The notes under the pieces are model-generated. The model had not been told where the DNA came from. It saw only the letters and a list, made by a program, of their open reading frames with translations, and searched no databases. Made by a program: the position numbers and the translations under genes. Below are positions 35,384-47,469 of a stretch of 64,000 nucleotides of DNA, piece after piece (the first letter of the stretch is position 1; each line of letters begins with the position of its first letter). This DNA comes from Flaviaestuariibacter sp. Its GTDB lineage: Bacteria > Bacteroidota > Bacteroidia > Chitinophagales > Chitinophagaceae. The stretch covers positions 201,827 to 265,826 of the forward strand of contig JAOQAI010000015.1 of assembly GCA_025963645.1 (NCBI GenBank), given 5' to 3'.

Positions 35384-36358
35384 TTATTGAAGGCTTAGAT
35401 AAGGCGCCATCTTATTATAAGTGGCGTTATCCACCAACACGATATTTTTAAGTTCATCTAATGATTTAAAAGCGCCGTGTTGATTCCGGTATTCCACAAT
35501 CGCATTGGCAAGGTTCCAACGGATATAGGGATGCGTTTTCAATTCGTCCTTTGTAGCGGTGTTGATGTTTATCTTTTTTACAGCAGCCGCATCAACAGAC
35601 AAATAGGGCTTGATCTTTTGAAATGTAGAATCGGGTACGCCATAGGTTTCGCCAATTTGCTCGACCGAATGAAAGCCGCCCAATTTATCGCGGAAGTTGG
35701 TGATGCGGGCAGCCAGCTTCGCGCCTATGCCTGGTAAGGCTATAAACGCAGCGGTGTCATCACTATTAACATTAACAGCTTGAATCCTTCTTTCGGTTCG
35801 TTCATACTTTGGATAAGTTGGATAACTGGCAGTTGTTGCATAATCGGGCTTGGGCATATCCGCAATAGCGATATAATCCTTCACTCTTTCGTAAAAACCT
35901 GCTGGCAGTCCCCAAATTTTTTGAACATCTTCCGGCTTACGAAACTTACCGCCTTTGCTGCGGTACTTATCAATGGTTTTGGAAGTCTTTTCTGACAGCC
36001 CCAATAGTTGCCAGCCCTCCGGCGAGAGTGTATTCGGGTCGAAGTAAAAGAGCTCGCCTTTTGTAAAAGAAGCACCCTGGCTGGGTTCATATTGATACGC
36101 ATAATTATTTTGAGTCTCATCTCCACTGTAACGGTTGCCTTTTGGTCTGGCTTCCAAGGTGTCTATCGCCGCCAATAATTCAGGCGTTGGTTGGATAGCA
36201 ATTTTAGCGGATGAACTTTCCGTTAGCTTGGGTAGAAGATAAGCCGAAAGCAAAATAGCTCCAATAATAAAACAGCCGATCCGGTCCTTTTTGGTCAAGG
36301 TTAGGTACCCTTTCGCAAAATTTTGCCACCCATTGTTCAGGTCTTGTTTCCAACCCAT
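35384..36358 (-). CDS. ComEA-type helix-hairpin-helix protein, membrane-anchored
   Basis: A 324-residue protein with one N-terminal membrane segment (IGCFIIGAILLSAYLLP near 27-44) and three helix-hairpin-helix units: residues about 108-160 (LSEKTSKTIDKYRSKGGKF), 195-255 (LPGIGAKLAARITNFRDKLGG) and 260-324 (NINTATKDELKTHPYIRW). Such proteins bind DNA without sequence specificity; ComEA is the DNA receptor in competence, but a repair or envelope role is also possible. It converges with the GH92 gene; the stop codons are one base apart. Confidence 0.82.
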   Translation of the reverse strand: MGWKQDLNNGWQNFAKGYLTLTKKDRIGCFIIGAILLSAYLLPKLTESSSAKIAIQPTPELLAAIDTLEARPKGNRYSGDETQNNYAYQYEPSQGASFTKGELFYFDPNTLSPEGWQLLGLSEKTSKTIDKYRSKGGKFRKPEDVQKIWGLPAGFYERVKDYIAIADMPKPDYATTASYPTYPKYERTERRIQAVNVNSDDTAAFIALPGIGAKLAARITNFRDKLGGFHSVEQIGETYGVPDSTFQKIKPYLSVDAAAVKKININTATKDELKTHPYIRWNLANAIVEYRNQHGAFKSLDELKNIVLVDNATYNKMAPYLSLQ

Positions 36359-36427
36359 CGTGCTAATGGTTATTTAGCCAAAATAAACAAAAATCTTTGG
36401 GGCACACTATTTGTTGCCCTGAAAAAT

Positions 36428-36458
36428 CTTGTGTTCTCCCTCTAATTACTTACTTTTG
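36428..36458 (+). promoter_or_regulatory. Promoter of rpoBC
   Basis: CTTG at 36428-36431, a 19-base spacer and TACTTTTG at 36451-36458, which matches TAnnTTTG exactly. Start near 36465 leaves a leader of about 135 bases that contains a small hairpin (CTTTTTC-ttt-GAAAAAG near 36530) before the rpoB ATG. Confidence 0.72.
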
Positions 36459-36599
36459 CTCTCCTTAAGTTTTGGCCAAAAACATTTTGACGTCGCAAAT
36501 TCAAGCTTAAATAGTTGATTATCAATGCTTTTTCTTTGAAAAAAGAGATGGCCTGAAAGCTATTTGCCCCGTCTGAACATTAAACCGGTTTTTTACATT

Positions 36600-39500
36600 A
36601 TGCCTGCAACAACAACAGCTCAAAGGATCAATTTCGGGAAAATCGGCAACATTGCGGATACCCCCGATCTCCTTGCCGTTCAGATTCAGTCGTTCAGAGA
36701 GTTCTTCCAGTTAGAAACAACTCCTGACAAGCGAAACGTTGAAGGTCTGTTCCGTGTGTTTAAAGAGAATTTCCCGATCACTGACACCCGCAACATCTTC
36801 GTACTCGAGTTTTTGGATTATTTTATTGACCCGCCCCGCTACTCTATCGAGGAGTGTATGGAGCGTGGCTTGACGTACGCCGTGCCGTTAAAAGCAAAGC
36901 TGCGTTTGAGCTGTAACGATGAAGAGCATATCGATTTCCAGACCATCGTACAAGATGTGTTCCTGGGAAATATTCCTTATATGACTCCACGCGGAACATT
37001 CGTAGTGAATGGCGCTGAGCGTGTGGTTGTTTCCCAGTTACACCGTTCGCCGGGTGTATTCTTTGGTCAGTCGGTCCACCCGAACGGAACGAAGATCTAC
37101 TCTGCCCGGGTTATTCCTTTCAAAGGAGCCTGGATGGAGTTCGCAACGGACATCAACAATGTCATGTATGCGTACATCGACCGTAAGAAAAAATTCCCGG
37201 TAACAACCCTGTTGCGTTCTATCGGTTACGAAACCGATAAGGACATCCTGGAGTTGTTCGGCATGGCAGACGAAGTGAAAGGCGAAAAGAAAGCCTTGCA
37301 GAAATATTTGGGTCGCCGTTTAGCTGCCCGTGTATTGCGCAGCTGGGTAGAAGATTTCGTGGATGAGGACACCGGTGAGGTGGTTTCTATCGAGCGGAAC
37401 GAAGTGATTCTGGAGCGTGATTCCCTTTTGGACGAAGAAGCGATCGAAACAATCTCCGATATGGAAATTGCTTCCGTTTTCGTTCAGAAAGAAGACGTTG
37501 GTGGTGATTACGCGATCATCTACAATACCTTAAATAAAGATACCTCTAACTCTGAGCTGGAAGCCGTCCAGGTGATCTACCGCCAATTGCGCGGAGCCGA
37601 TGCACCGGACAACGAAACAGCAAGAGGTATTATCGATAAATTATTCTTCTCCGACAAGCGTTATGACTTAGGAGAAGTAGGTCGTTACAAGATCAACCGC
37701 AAGTTGGGTCTTGATATGAACATTGTTCAGAAAACACTGACCAAAGAAGATATCATTCTTATCATTAAATATCTCGTTCGCTTAACGAATGGTAAAGCGG
37801 ATATTGATGATATTGATCATCTGAGCAACCGTCGTGTTCGCACGGTGGGAGAGCAGTTGTATGCACAGTTCGGCGTAGGTCTGGCTCGTATGGCCAGAAC
37901 GATTCGTGAAAGAATGAACGTTCGCGACAACGAGGTATTTACCCCGGTTGACCTGATCAATGCCCGTACACTTTCCTCTGTGATCAACTCGTTCTTCGGA
38001 ACCTCGCAGTTGTCGCAGTTCTTAGACCAAACCAATCCACTGAGTGAGATCACGCACAAGCGTCGTATCTCCGCTCTCGGACCCGGCGGTTTAAGTCGTG
38101 AAAGAGCTGGTTTCGAGGTGCGTGACGTGCATTACAGCCACTATGGTCGCTTGTGTACGATCGAAACACCGGAAGGTCCGAACATCGGTTTGATATCAAC
38201 GTTATGCGTGCATGCGAAGATCAACGAGATGGGCTTTATTGAAACGCCTTACCGTAAAGTAAAAGACGGTAAAGTGGATATGAAGCAACTGACCTTCTTA
38301 AGTGCGGAAGAAGAAGATACGGCTCGAATCGCCCAGGCAAATACGCCGTTGGATGACAAGCACAATTTCTCTGAAGATAAAATTGTAAGCCGCGAAACAG
38401 GCGACTTCCCGATCCTGGATAAAGCCGATGTTCAGTACATGGACGTTGCTCCAAACCAGATCGTAGGTTTGTCTGCGTCATTGATTCCGTTCCTGGAGCA
38501 TGATGATGCCAACCGTGCCCTGATGGGATCGAACATGCAACGCCAGGCGGTTCCGCTTTTGCGTCCGGATGTTCCGATCGTAGGTACCGGTTTGGAAGGC
38601 AAAGCAGCCCGGGATGCCCGTATCCAGATCCATGCAGATGGTGATGGTGTGGTAGAATTCGTGGATGCCAACCAAATTCACGTTCGCTACAACCGTAACG
38701 ACGAGCAGCGTTTGGTTTCTTTTGAAGATGACCTGATTGTTTACAATCTGACCAAATTCATGAAGACCAACCAGGAAACGTCTATCAACCTGAAGCCGGC
38801 TGTGAAGAAAGGACAGAAGGTGAAGAATGGTGATTTCCTTACGGAAGGTTACGCTACACAAGGTGGAGAATTGGCACTTGGTAAGAACCTGAAAGTGGCA
38901 TTCATGCCATGGAAAGGTTACAACTTCGAGGATGCCATCGTGATCTCTGAGCGTGTGGTTAAAGAAGATATGTTCACTTCGGTTCACATTTCTGAATATG
39001 AACTGGAAGTACGCGATACAAAATTGGGTGAAGAAGAATTAACGGCAGATATCCCGAACGTTTCGGAAGAAGCGACGAAGGATCTCGACGAGCACGGTAT
39101 CATCCGTATCGGTGCGCAGATCAAGGAAGGCGATATTCTTATCGGTAAGATCACACCAAAAGGTGAGTCTGATCCAACGCCGGAAGAAAAGCTTCTGCGT
39201 GCCATCTTCGGTGATAAAGCCGGTGATGCAAAAGATGCCTCCCTGAAAGCACCAAACGGTGTGGAAGGTGTGGTGATCTCGAAGAAGTTATTCCAACGTG
39301 CGAAGAAAGATAAGAACGCTAAGGTTCGTGAAAAGGCAGCCGTTGAGAAGCTGGAAGTTGTTCATCAAAAGAATGTGGCCGACCTGATGAGTGTATTGCT
39401 GGAAAAACTGCAATCGCTTATTAAAGAACGTCCTTCTACCGGTGTTACCAACAGCTTTGGTGAAGTATTGATCGGCAAAGGCTCTAAGTTCACACCGAAG

Positions 39501-40406
39501 AACTTGTCCAGCATTGATTTCATGAGCGTTAACCCGCTCGGCTGGACAGGCGATGCAAAAGTGGATGAGCAGATCAACGTATTGCTTCACAACTACAGCA
39601 TCAAATTCAACGAAGAATTAGGTCGTTATAAAAGAGAAAAATTCAATATCTCCATTGGTGATGAATTGCCAGCCGGTGTATTGAAACTCGCGAAGGTTTA
39701 TATCGCGGTGAAGCGTAAGCTGAAAGTAGGCGATAAGATGGCAGGACGTCACGGTAACAAAGGTATCGTTGCCAAGATCGTTCGCCAGGAAGACATGCCG
39801 TTCCTGGAAGATGGAACGCCTGTTGACATCGTACTGAACCCACTAGGTGTACCTTCCCGTATGAACCTTGGACAGATCTATGAAACCGTTCTGGGTTGGG
39901 CCGGAGAGAAGTTGGGAATGCGTTTCGCTACACCAATTTTCGATGGAGCATCCACAGAAGATATCGCTGGCTACATCGAGCAAGCGGGTCTGCCGACCTT
40001 CGGTCATACCTACCTGTTTGATGGTGAAACCGGCGAACGCTTCCACCAAAAAGCAACGGTCGGTATCATCTATGTCATCAAGCTTCACCACATGGTGGAT
40101 GATAAGATGCATGCCCGTTCCATCGGACCATACAGCTTAATTACGCAGCAACCGCTGGGTGGTAAGGCACAGTTCGGAGGTCAGCGCTTTGGTGAGATGG
40201 AGGTTTGGGCATTGGAGGCTTATGGAGCCGCCAATATCCTTCAGGAATTATTGACCCTTAAATCGGATGACATCATTGGTCGTGCAAAGACCTACGAAGC
40301 CATTGTGAAAGGCGAGAACATTCCACGTCCAGGTATTCCGGAGTCGTTCAATGTATTGGTTCATGAGTTGAGAGGTTTAGGATTGGATCTGAAGTTCCAT
40401 GATTAA
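36600..40406 (+). CDS. rpoB: DNA-directed RNA polymerase subunit beta
   Basis: RNA polymerase beta, 1268 residues from the ATG at 36600 ([15 protein letters not shown]). An in-frame TTG at 36564 would add 12 residues but lies in the leader. Typical landmarks: [20 protein letters not shown], the rifampicin region ([24 protein letters not shown], quoted as [15 protein letters not shown] and [15 protein letters not shown]), [11 protein letters not shown], and the end [14 protein letters not shown]. The rifampicin cluster looks wild-type. rpoC follows 110 bases downstream. Confidence 0.98.
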   Translation: MPATTTAQRINFGKIGNIADTPDLLAVQIQSFREFFQLETTPDKRNVEGLFRVFKENFPITDTRNIFVLEFLDYFIDPPRYSIEECMERGLTYAVPLKAKLRLSCNDEEHIDFQTIVQDVFLGNIPYMTPRGTFVVNGAERVVVSQLHRSPGVFFGQSVHPNGTKIYSARVIPFKGAWMEFATDINNVMYAYIDRKKKFPVTTLLRSIGYETDKDILELFGMADEVKGEKKALQKYLGRRLAARVLRSWVEDFVDEDTGEVVSIERNEVILERDSLLDEEAIETISDMEIASVFVQKEDVGGDYAIIYNTLNKDTSNSELEAVQVIYRQLRGADAPDNETARGIIDKLFFSDKRYDLGEVGRYKINRKLGLDMNIVQKTLTKEDIILIIKYLVRLTNGKADIDDIDHLSNRRVRTVGEQLYAQFGVGLARMARTIRERMNVRDNEVFTPVDLINARTLSSVINSFFGTSQLSQFLDQTNPLSEITHKRRISALGPGGLSRERAGFEVRDVHYSHYGRLCTIETPEGPNIGLISTLCVHAKINEMGFIETPYRKVKDGKVDMKQLTFLSAEEEDTARIAQANTPLDDKHNFSEDKIVSRETGDFPILDKADVQYMDVAPNQIVGLSASLIPFLEHDDANRALMGSNMQRQAVPLLRPDVPIVGTGLEGKAARDARIQIHADGDGVVEFVDANQIHVRYNRNDEQRLVSFEDDLIVYNLTKFMKTNQETSINLKPAVKKGQKVKNGDFLTEGYATQGGELALGKNLKVAFMPWKGYNFEDAIVISERVVKEDMFTSVHISEYELEVRDTKLGEEELTADIPNVSEEATKDLDEHGIIRIGAQIKEGDILIGKITPKGESDPTPEEKLLRAIFGDKAGDAKDASLKAPNGVEGVVISKKLFQRAKKDKNAKVREKAAVEKLEVVHQKNVADLMSVLLEKLQSLIKERPSTGVTNSFGEVLIGKGSKFTPKNLSSIDFMSVNPLGWTGDAKVDEQINVLLHNYSIKFNEELGRYKREKFNISIGDELPAGVLKLAKVYIAVKRKLKVGDKMAGRHGNKGIVAKIVRQEDMPFLEDGTPVDIVLNPLGVPSRMNLGQIYETVLGWAGEKLGMRFATPIFDGASTEDIAGYIEQAGLPTFGHTYLFDGETGERFHQKATVGIIYVIKLHHMVDDKMHARSIGPYSLITQQPLGGKAQFGGQRFGEMEVWALEAYGAANILQELLTLKSDDIIGRAKTYEAIVKGENIPRPGIPESFNVLVHELRGLGLDLKFHD

Positions 40407-40516
40407 TATATAATGAATGTCAGTGGCGAATCAGGAGTTTAAAAGCTTTGGTTCACTACTGACAACTCATTTCTCACAGCATCAGCAATTAGAAATCAAA
40501 AAAGAAATTAGTCCTT

Positions 40517-43500
40517 ATGGCTTTTAATAAAAGAGACAATCGCCCACGGCCAACGTTTTCAAAGATCACGATTGGGCTGGCATCACCGGATAGTATTTTG
40601 GAAAAAAGCTTTGGTGAAATTCTGAAGCCGGAAACCATCAACTACCGTACGTACAAGCCTGAAAGAGATGGTTTGTTCTGCGAGCGGATTTTTGGACCGG
40701 TAAAAGATTACGAATGTGCCTGCGGTAAATACAAGCGTATTCGTTATAAAGGCATCGTTTGTGATCGTTGCGGTGTGGAAGTAACAGAGAAGAAAGTACG
40801 TCGGGAACGTATGGGTCATATCAAATTAGTAGTTCCCGTTGTACACATTTGGTATTTTAAATCCCTGCCGAATAAAATTGGTTACCTGTTGGGAATGAGC
40901 TCTAAGAAATTAGAGTCTATTGTTTATTATGAGCGTTTTGTCGTTATCCAATCAGGCATCCGTGCCGATAAAGGACAGAACTATGGTGACCTGTTGACAG
41001 AAGAAGAATACCTGGACATTTTGGATACCCTTCCAAAAGACAACCAGTACCTGCCTGATGAAGATCCGAACAAGTTCATCGCGAAGATGGGTGCGGAAGC
41101 AGTAAGTGATCTATTGGCTGGGATCAACCTGGATCAATTATCATTTGACCTTCGCAATTCAGCGGCTACCGAAACTTCACAGCAACGTAAGGCTGATGCC
41201 TTAAAGCGTTTGCATGTGGTAGAATCTTTCCGCGATGCACAAACAAGAATTCCTAACCGTCCCGAGTGGATGGTCATGCAATACATCCCGGTTATTCCAC
41301 CGGAGCTTCGTCCATTAGTTCCATTGGATGGTGGTCGTTTCGCGTCTTCGGATCTGAATGATCTTTATCGTCGTGTGATAATCCGTAACAACCGTTTGAA
41401 GCGTTTGTTAGAGATCAAAGCACCAGAGGTGATCCTGCGTAACGAGAAGCGTATGCTGCAGGAAGCGGTGGACAGCTTATTCGATAACAGCCGTAAGTCA
41501 AACGCTGTTAAGGCTGAAGGTGGACGTGCCCTGAAATCGCTTTCCGACGTATTGAAAGGAAAGCAAGGTCGTTTCCGTCAGAACTTGCTCGGTAAGCGTG
41601 TCGACTATTCTGGTCGTTCGGTTATCGTGGTAGGGCCTGAAATGAAGATTCATGAGTGTGGTCTTCCAAAAGACATGGCGGCGGAATTGTTCAAGCCGTT
41701 TATCATTCGCAAGTTAATTGAAAGAGGTATTGTAAAAACCGTGAAATCTGCCCGCAAACTGGTAGATAAAAAAGAAGCCGTGATTTGGGATATCCTCGAA
41801 AATATATTGAAAGGTCACCCGGTTCTTCTGAACCGTGCCCCAACGCTTCACAGGCTTTCTATCCAGGCTTTCCAGCCGAAACTGGTAGAAGGTAAAGCGA
41901 TCCAGTTACATCCATTGGTTACCTCCGCGTTCAACGCCGATTTCGATGGTGACCAGATGGCGGTTCACGTGCCATTGAGCCACGCGGCTGTATTGGAAGC
42001 GCAATTGCTGATGCTGGCTTCGCACAACATTTTGAACCCGCAGAATGGTACGCCAATCACCCTTCCTTCGCAGGACATGGTACTCGGTCTGTATTACATT
42101 TCTAAAGGCAAGAAATCAACTCCTGAAGAAATCGTAAAAGGCGAAGGAAAAGCGTTCTACAGCCAGGAAGAAGTGATCATTGCCTACAATGAAGGCGTGA
42201 TCGATATGCATGCGCATATCCGTGTAAGAACGAATGTTCGTGAAGGCGATAAATTAGTTTTCAAATTATTGGAAACAACAGTTGGTCGTGTATTATTTAA
42301 CCAGCACGTTCCAGCTGAAGTAGGTTTTGTAAACGCTTTATTGACCAAAAAGAACCTTCGTGAGATCATTGGCGACATTATCAAGATCACCAACGTTCCA
42401 AAGACAGCGAAGTTCCTGGATGATATCAAAACCCTTGGATTCCGTACGGCATTCCAGGGTGGATTGTCCTTCTCGATCAATGATCTGATCATCCCTGAGA
42501 TCAAAGAACAACTGGTTGCTAACGCGAAAGTGGAAGTGGACGAGGTGTGGGATAACTACAACATGGGATTGATCACCAACAATGAGCGTTATAACCAAAC
42601 CGTAGATATCTGGTCTCGTGTGGATACACGTATCACCGAAACTCTGATCCGCGAACTGGCAGCAGATAAGCAAGGATTCAACTCTGTGTTTATGATGTTG
42701 GATTCCGGCGCCCGTGGTTCCAAGCAGCAGATCAAGCAGCTGGCTGGTATCCGGGGATTGATGGCAAAACCGCGTAAATCTGGTTCTACCGGTTCCGAGA
42801 TCATTGAGAATCCGATCCTTTCCAACTTTAAAGGTGGACTGAACGTATTGGATTACTTTATTTCTACCCACGGTGCCCGTAAGGGTCTGGCAGATACTGC
42901 CTTGAAAACAGCCGATGCCGGTTACCTGACACGTCGTTTGGTAGATGTTGCACAGGACGTTGTTATTACAGAAGAAGATTGCGGAACACTGCGTGGTATT
43001 GCCACTTCCGCATTAAAAGATAACGAGGACATCATCGAACCATTGAGCGATCGTATTGAAGGTCGTACATCGGTTCACAATGTGTACGATCCGGTAACAG
43101 AACAATTGATCATTACCGCTGGTGAAGAGATCTCCTCTGATGATGCGATGAAGATAGAAGAAACCGGTATCGAAACCGTTGAGATCCGCTCCGTATTGAC
43201 CTGCGAAGCCAAGCGTGGTACTTGCGTGAAGTGTTATGGTAAGAACCTGGCAACGGGTATCCTGGCACAACGCGGTGATGCAGTTGGTATCATTGCAGCA
43301 CAGTCCATCGGTGAGCCGGGTACACAGTTAACGCTTCGTACCTTCCACGTAGGTGGTGTGGCTGGGTCTGCTTCGGTAGAATCTACTTTGCCAGCTAAGT
43401 TTGATGGTACGGTACAATTTGATGGCGTTCGTTCGGTAACAACTACCAACAACGATGGTGAGAAAGTTCAGGTGGTGATTGGTCGTACGGGTGAAGTAAG

Positions 43501-44809
43501 ATTGATGGACGAGAAGAACGACCGTTTATTGATCACGAATAACGTTCCTTACGGTGCTACGCTGAACGTAAAAGACGGTCAGAAAGTGAAGAAAGGTGAT
43601 GTGATCTGTACATGGGATCCGTTCAACAACGTTATCATTTCCGAGATCAACGGTACGTTGAAGTTTGAGAACGTGATCGAAGGCATCACCTTCCGCGAGG
43701 AAGCCGATGAGCAAACCGGTCACCGTGAGAAAGTGGTTATTGAAACCCGTGATAAAACAAAGATCCCTTCCATCCTTGTAGAAGGAAAAGAGATCAAAAC
43801 ATACAACTTACCTACCGGTAGCCATATCATCCAGGAAGATGGCGATGATGTGAAAGCAGGTCAGGTGTTGGTAAAGATTCCTCGTGTGTTAGGCAAGCTC
43901 CGGGATATTACCGGAGGTCTTCCGCGGGTAACGGAATTGTTTGAAGCCCGTAATCCAAGCAACCCGGCTGTGGTAAGTGAGATTGATGGTGTGGTAACAA
44001 TGGGTGCGGTGAAGCGTGGTAACCGTGAGATCCTGATCGAAGCGAAAGATGGAGTAACCCGTAAGTACTTAGTGCCGTTGACCCGCCAGATTCTGGCGCA
44101 GGATGGTGACTTTGTAAAAGCAGGTTCGCCAATGTCTGACGGTCAGATCGCACCGCAGGATATTCTTTCCATCCAGGGACCATTCGCTGTTCAACAGTAC
44201 GTGGTAAATGAGATCCAGGAAGTGTATCGCTTACAGGGTGTACGTATCAACGACAAGCACATCGAAGTGATCGTTCGCCAGATGATGCGCAAGGTTTCTA
44301 TTGTTGATCCGGGTGATACGAAATTCCTGGAGGAAGACTTAGCAGATAAGTTTGAATTCCTGGAAGAGAACGATTACATCTTTGATAAGAAGGTAGTAAC
44401 GGAACCGGGTCAATCTACCAAGATGAAAGCTGGTCAGATCGTTAGCCTGCGGGAGTTGCGTGAAGAAAATTCGATCCTGCGTCGTGGCGACATGAAGCTG
44501 GTAGAATTCCGCGATGCAAAACCGGCAACGTCTTCCCCGACTCTCTTAGGTATTACCAAAGCATCCTTGGGTGTAACAAGCTGGATTTCTGCGGCATCGT
44601 TCCAGGAAACCACGAAAGTATTGTCGTCTGCTGCTATCCAGGGCAAGACGGATGATATGATCGGGTTGAAAGAGAACGTGATCACGGGTCACTTGATCCC
44701 AGCCGGTACAGGTTTGCGTGAGTTTGAGAACATGATCGTTGGTAGCAAGGAAGAATATGAATTGCTGCAGACAACCCGTGAAGCAATGACCTTTGACGAA
44801 GAAGAGTAA
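40517..44809 (+). CDS. rpoC: DNA-directed RNA polymerase subunit beta prime
   Basis: RNA polymerase beta prime, 1430 residues. The zinc site [21 protein letters not shown] lies near residues 67-90, the absolutely conserved metal-binding [12 protein letters not shown] starts at 473, and the second zinc cluster [19 protein letters not shown] and [18 protein letters not shown] follow. The last third carries the bridge-helix-adjacent and C-terminal parts seen in Bacteroidota. A hairpin with T run directly follows the gene. Confidence 0.98.
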   Translation: MAFNKRDNRPRPTFSKITIGLASPDSILEKSFGEILKPETINYRTYKPERDGLFCERIFGPVKDYECACGKYKRIRYKGIVCDRCGVEVTEKKVRRERMGHIKLVVPVVHIWYFKSLPNKIGYLLGMSSKKLESIVYYERFVVIQSGIRADKGQNYGDLLTEEEYLDILDTLPKDNQYLPDEDPNKFIAKMGAEAVSDLLAGINLDQLSFDLRNSAATETSQQRKADALKRLHVVESFRDAQTRIPNRPEWMVMQYIPVIPPELRPLVPLDGGRFASSDLNDLYRRVIIRNNRLKRLLEIKAPEVILRNEKRMLQEAVDSLFDNSRKSNAVKAEGGRALKSLSDVLKGKQGRFRQNLLGKRVDYSGRSVIVVGPEMKIHECGLPKDMAAELFKPFIIRKLIERGIVKTVKSARKLVDKKEAVIWDILENILKGHPVLLNRAPTLHRLSIQAFQPKLVEGKAIQLHPLVTSAFNADFDGDQMAVHVPLSHAAVLEAQLLMLASHNILNPQNGTPITLPSQDMVLGLYYISKGKKSTPEEIVKGEGKAFYSQEEVIIAYNEGVIDMHAHIRVRTNVREGDKLVFKLLETTVGRVLFNQHVPAEVGFVNALLTKKNLREIIGDIIKITNVPKTAKFLDDIKTLGFRTAFQGGLSFSINDLIIPEIKEQLVANAKVEVDEVWDNYNMGLITNNERYNQTVDIWSRVDTRITETLIRELAADKQGFNSVFMMLDSGARGSKQQIKQLAGIRGLMAKPRKSGSTGSEIIENPILSNFKGGLNVLDYFISTHGARKGLADTALKTADAGYLTRRLVDVAQDVVITEEDCGTLRGIATSALKDNEDIIEPLSDRIEGRTSVHNVYDPVTEQLIITAGEEISSDDAMKIEETGIETVEIRSVLTCEAKRGTCVKCYGKNLATGILAQRGDAVGIIAAQSIGEPGTQLTLRTFHVGGVAGSASVESTLPAKFDGTVQFDGVRSVTTTNNDGEKVQVVIGRTGEVRLMDEKNDRLLITNNVPYGATLNVKDGQKVKKGDVICTWDPFNNVIISEINGTLKFENVIEGITFREEADEQTGHREKVVIETRDKTKIPSILVEGKEIKTYNLPTGSHIIQEDGDDVKAGQVLVKIPRVLGKLRDITGGLPRVTELFEARNPSNPAVVSEIDGVVTMGAVKRGNREILIEAKDGVTRKYLVPLTRQILAQDGDFVKAGSPMSDGQIAPQDILSIQGPFAVQQYVVNEIQEVYRLQGVRINDKHIEVIVRQMMRKVSIVDPGDTKFLEEDLADKFEFLEENDYIFDKKVVTEPGQSTKMKAGQIVSLRELREENSILRRGDMKLVEFRDAKPATSSPTLLGITKASLGVTSWISAASFQETTKVLSSAAIQGKTDDMIGLKENVITGHLIPAGTGLREFENMIVGSKEEYELLQTTREAMTFDEEE

Positions 44810-44832
44810 TTCTGTGAAAAGCTAAATAGTAA

Positions 44833-44856
44833 ACCCTGCTTCGGCAGGGTTTTTTG
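44833..44856 (+). terminator. rpoC terminator
   Basis: ACCCTGC (44833-44839) pairs with GCAGGGT (44844-44850) around TTCG, then a run of T's. Confidence 0.88.
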
Positions 44857-44872
44857 TTGGTTCTAATCAGAA

Positions 44873-44898
44873 CAAATAAAGCCCGCTTCGCAGCAGGC
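44873..44898 (-). terminator. Terminator of the GlsB-like gene
   Basis: On the minus strand a stem of GCCTGCT against AGCGGGC (plus 44881-44898, one mismatch, TCGC-type loop) is followed by TTTATTTG. Confidence 0.55.
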
Positions 44899-44927
44899 AA
44901 TTATTAATGTTGTCTTGTCCTTTAGCG

Positions 44928-45188
44928 TTAGCTTCTTCGCCCGGTGATCGCGGCATAAATGATCAGTGCCAATACAGCGCCACCAGTCGCCACCAGAATG
45001 CTATACAGGTTAAAGCCATTCACATCACCCCAACCCAAAACGCGGGTGGCAATAAAGCCGCCTAAAACAGCTCCTACAACGCCGATGATCATGGTGACGA
45101 TGCAGCCTTGCGGGTCGCGTCCGGGACGAATGGCTTTTGCCAGTGCGCCAGCGATCAAGCCTAATAAGATCCAGGATAAAATGCCCAT
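44928..45188 (-). CDS. GlsB/YeaQ/YmgE family small membrane protein
   Basis: An 86-residue transglycosylase-associated-type membrane protein: MGILSWILLGLIAGALAKAI, then PGRDPQGCIVTMIIGVVGAV with LGGF and a last hydrophobic segment (LYSILVATGGAVLALIIYAAI). The family is named after a link to stress response; no enzymatic residues are known. Stand-alone gene with its own hairpin, convergent to rpoC. Confidence 0.88.
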   Translation of the reverse strand: MGILSWILLGLIAGALAKAIRPGRDPQGCIVTMIIGVVGAVLGGFIATRVLGWGDVNGFNLYSILVATGGAVLALIIYAAITGRRS

Positions 45189-45322
45189 TGTTTACGTTTT
45201 ACTGTGATTAATATGTAAGCGTTTGCAAATGCTGTACCGCTGTTAATCGTTTGAAAAAGTTGCTTGGTGCAGATATTCGGCAGGTGTTTGCCCTTTATTT
45301 TGCACAAAATTGTTTCCCCCAA

Positions 45323-45916
45323 ATGAAAAATGGTCTGGTTATCCTAAACGTCGTCCTTTTAGCTGCGGTGGCTGTATTGTTCTACCTGCATTTTTCTACT
45401 GCTAAAAAAACAGACCCTGTCCGTGTCGCCGGTTCAACCAATTCCGCTGCAAATGGCGCTTTTCGCATTGCTTATTTCGAGATGGATTCCATTGAAAATG
45501 CCTTCAGCATGGTGAAAGATGTGAAAGCGGAATTAGGTAAAAGAGAAGATGCGATGAACAACGAGCTCACCCGTATGGAAAAGGATTACCGTAACAAAGC
45601 TTCGCAATACCAGGCGCAGGCGCAGAATATGAACCAGACCCAATCGGAAATGGCGCAACGCGATATGATGCAAACGCAGCAAGCCATGCAAGGCCGCAAG
45701 CAGCAAATGGAGCAGGAATACCAGGAGTTCTCCATGCGTAAGCTGACCGATGTACGCACCAAAATTGAAGAATACCTGAAGCAATACAACCGCAACAGCA
45801 ACTACTCTTACATCGTTTCTTACGAGCCGGGATTGTTCTATTACAAAGACACAGCATATAACATTACTGGTGATCTGATCAAAGGGCTGAACGCCGAGTA
45901 CGGCAAAAAGAAGTAA
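45323..45916 (+). CDS. OmpH/Skp family outer membrane chaperone
   Basis: A 197-residue periplasmic chaperone started at the ATG at 45323, which gives an N-terminal membrane/signal segment (MKNGLVILNVVLLAAVAVLF); an in-frame TTG 72 bases earlier would add an unconvincing extension. Residues 45-160 are a long coiled coil rich in Gln/Met (YRNKASQYQAQAQNMNQTQ, MQTQQAMQGRKQQMEQEYQE), typical of OmpH/Skp, which shields unfolded outer membrane proteins. The C-terminal end resembles Bacteroidota members (NYSYIVSYEPGLFYYKD). Confidence 0.85.
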   Translation: MKNGLVILNVVLLAAVAVLFYLHFSTAKKTDPVRVAGSTNSAANGAFRIAYFEMDSIENAFSMVKDVKAELGKREDAMNNELTRMEKDYRNKASQYQAQAQNMNQTQSEMAQRDMMQTQQAMQGRKQQMEQEYQEFSMRKLTDVRTKIEEYLKQYNRNSNYSYIVSYEPGLFYYKDTAYNITGDLIKGLNAEYGKKK

Positions 45917-45935
45917 GCTGCTACTGATACTATTT

Positions 45936-45959
45936 AATCCTGCTTCGGTAGGATTTTTT
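45936..45959 (+). terminator. Terminator after the OmpH/Skp gene
   Basis: AATCCTGC (45936-45943) pairs with GTAGGATT (45948-45955) around TTCG, followed by T's. Confidence 0.85.
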
Positions 45960-46023
45960 GTTTGTGACCGACTATAATCAGGTATTGTCACAAATACTTA
46001 TCTTGACCCGAAATTAGGAGCAC

Positions 46024-47466
46024 ATGGCTGACCAAACTATTACTGCAACTGAAGCTACAGGAGAAGACAAGAATTTTAAGCGATCACTTGGATTACTAGA
46101 TGCGACAATGATCGTAGCTGGCTCTATGATCGGTTCCGGGATATTCATTGTCGGTGCAGATATTACCCGCAATGTGGGCAGCGCCGGCTGGCTGGTAGCG
46201 GTATGGCTCATCACGGGCTTCATGACGATCACTGCCGCTCTAAGCTACGGCGAGTTAAGTGCTATGTTCCCAAAGGCGGGAGGACAATATGTTTATCTGA
46301 AAGAAGCCTACAATCCGCTAATTGGTTTCCTGTACGGCTGGAGCTTTTTTGCAGTGATCCAAACCGCCACGATTGCCGCTGTAGGCGTTGCCTTTGCCAA
46401 ATTCACAGCCTATTTAATTCCATCCTTAAGCGAAGATCTGGTAGCTATAGACCTTGGTTTTCGGCAAATATCCCCGGCACAATTGCTCTCTATTGTTGTC
46501 ATAATATTATTGACCTGGATCAATACAAAGGGGGTGAAGAATGGCAAGCTCATTCAAACCACATTTACGCTTACCAAGTTGGTAAGCTTGTTTGGTTTGA
46601 TCGCTTTTGGGTTGATTCTCGCTAAAGGCGATGTATGGACCGCCAACTGGACCAACGCCTGGGACCTGCAAGGTTTGGCAAGAGATGGCAGCACAACGGA
46701 GTATATAACGACGGCTGCTTTAGGTGCTATCGCAGCGGCAATGGTCGGTTCTATTTTTAGCTCAGATGCCTGGAACAACGTAACCTTTATCGCAGGAGAG
46801 ATCAAGAATCCGGCACGTAATATCGGGCTGAGCTTATTCCTCGGAACGCTGATCGTTACTATCATTTATGTGACGGCAAACATTATGTATACGGCGGTAT
46901 TGCCTTTACAAGAAATTGCATCTGCCGATAAGGACCGCGTAGCCGTAGCCGCATCCAACGCCATCTTTGGTAACGTCGGCACCATCGTGATTGCGCTGAT
47001 GATCATGATCTCAACGTTCGGCTGTAATAACGGGTTGATCCTTGCAGGGGCACGGGTTTATTATACCATGGCAAAAGACGGGCTGTTCTTTAAGCAAGCC
47101 GGCAATCTTAACAAGAGCGCTGTGCCGGAGCGGGCACTATGGGTACAAGCTATTGCCGCTTCTCTCTGGAGCCTTAGCGGTAACTACGGACAATTACTAG
47201 ATATGATCTCTTTCGTAGTGGTGATGTTTTACATGCTGACCATTGCCGGTATCTTCATTCTTCGCAAAACACGTCCCGACATCGAGCGGCCTTACAAAGC
47301 CTTTGGTTATCCGGTGCTGCCGATCATTTATATCCTGATGGGATTAGCCTTCTGTATTCTCCTGATCATCTACAAACCTGAATATACCTGGCCGGGATTG
47401 ATCATCGTTCTCGCCGGCATCCCAATTTATTTCCTGGCAGTTGCCAACAAAAAGAGGGTGGCGTAA
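46024..47466 (+). CDS. APC family amino acid permease
   Basis: A 480-residue amino acid transporter with about 12 membrane helices. The first helix contains the substrate-binding GSMIGSGIFIVGADI (residues about 33-47), and further family-typical stretches are ALSYGELSAMFPKAGGQYVY and FSSDAWNNVTFIAGEIKNPARN (in part: SSDAWNNVTFIAGEIKNP). It is close to the LAT-type group of the superfamily; the substrate is not readable. The heptose kinase gene starts 3 bases after its stop, so the two are likely co-transcribed despite unrelated functions. Confidence 0.9.
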   Translation: MADQTITATEATGEDKNFKRSLGLLDATMIVAGSMIGSGIFIVGADITRNVGSAGWLVAVWLITGFMTITAALSYGELSAMFPKAGGQYVYLKEAYNPLIGFLYGWSFFAVIQTATIAAVGVAFAKFTAYLIPSLSEDLVAIDLGFRQISPAQLLSIVVIILLTWINTKGVKNGKLIQTTFTLTKLVSLFGLIAFGLILAKGDVWTANWTNAWDLQGLARDGSTTEYITTAALGAIAAAMVGSIFSSDAWNNVTFIAGEIKNPARNIGLSLFLGTLIVTIIYVTANIMYTAVLPLQEIASADKDRVAVAASNAIFGNVGTIVIALMIMISTFGCNNGLILAGARVYYTMAKDGLFFKQAGNLNKSAVPERALWVQAIAASLWSLSGNYGQLLDMISFVVVMFYMLTIAGIFILRKTRPDIERPYKAFGYPVLPIIYILMGLAFCILLIIYKPEYTWPGLIIVLAGIPIYFLAVANKKRVA

Positions 47467-47469
47467 GCG

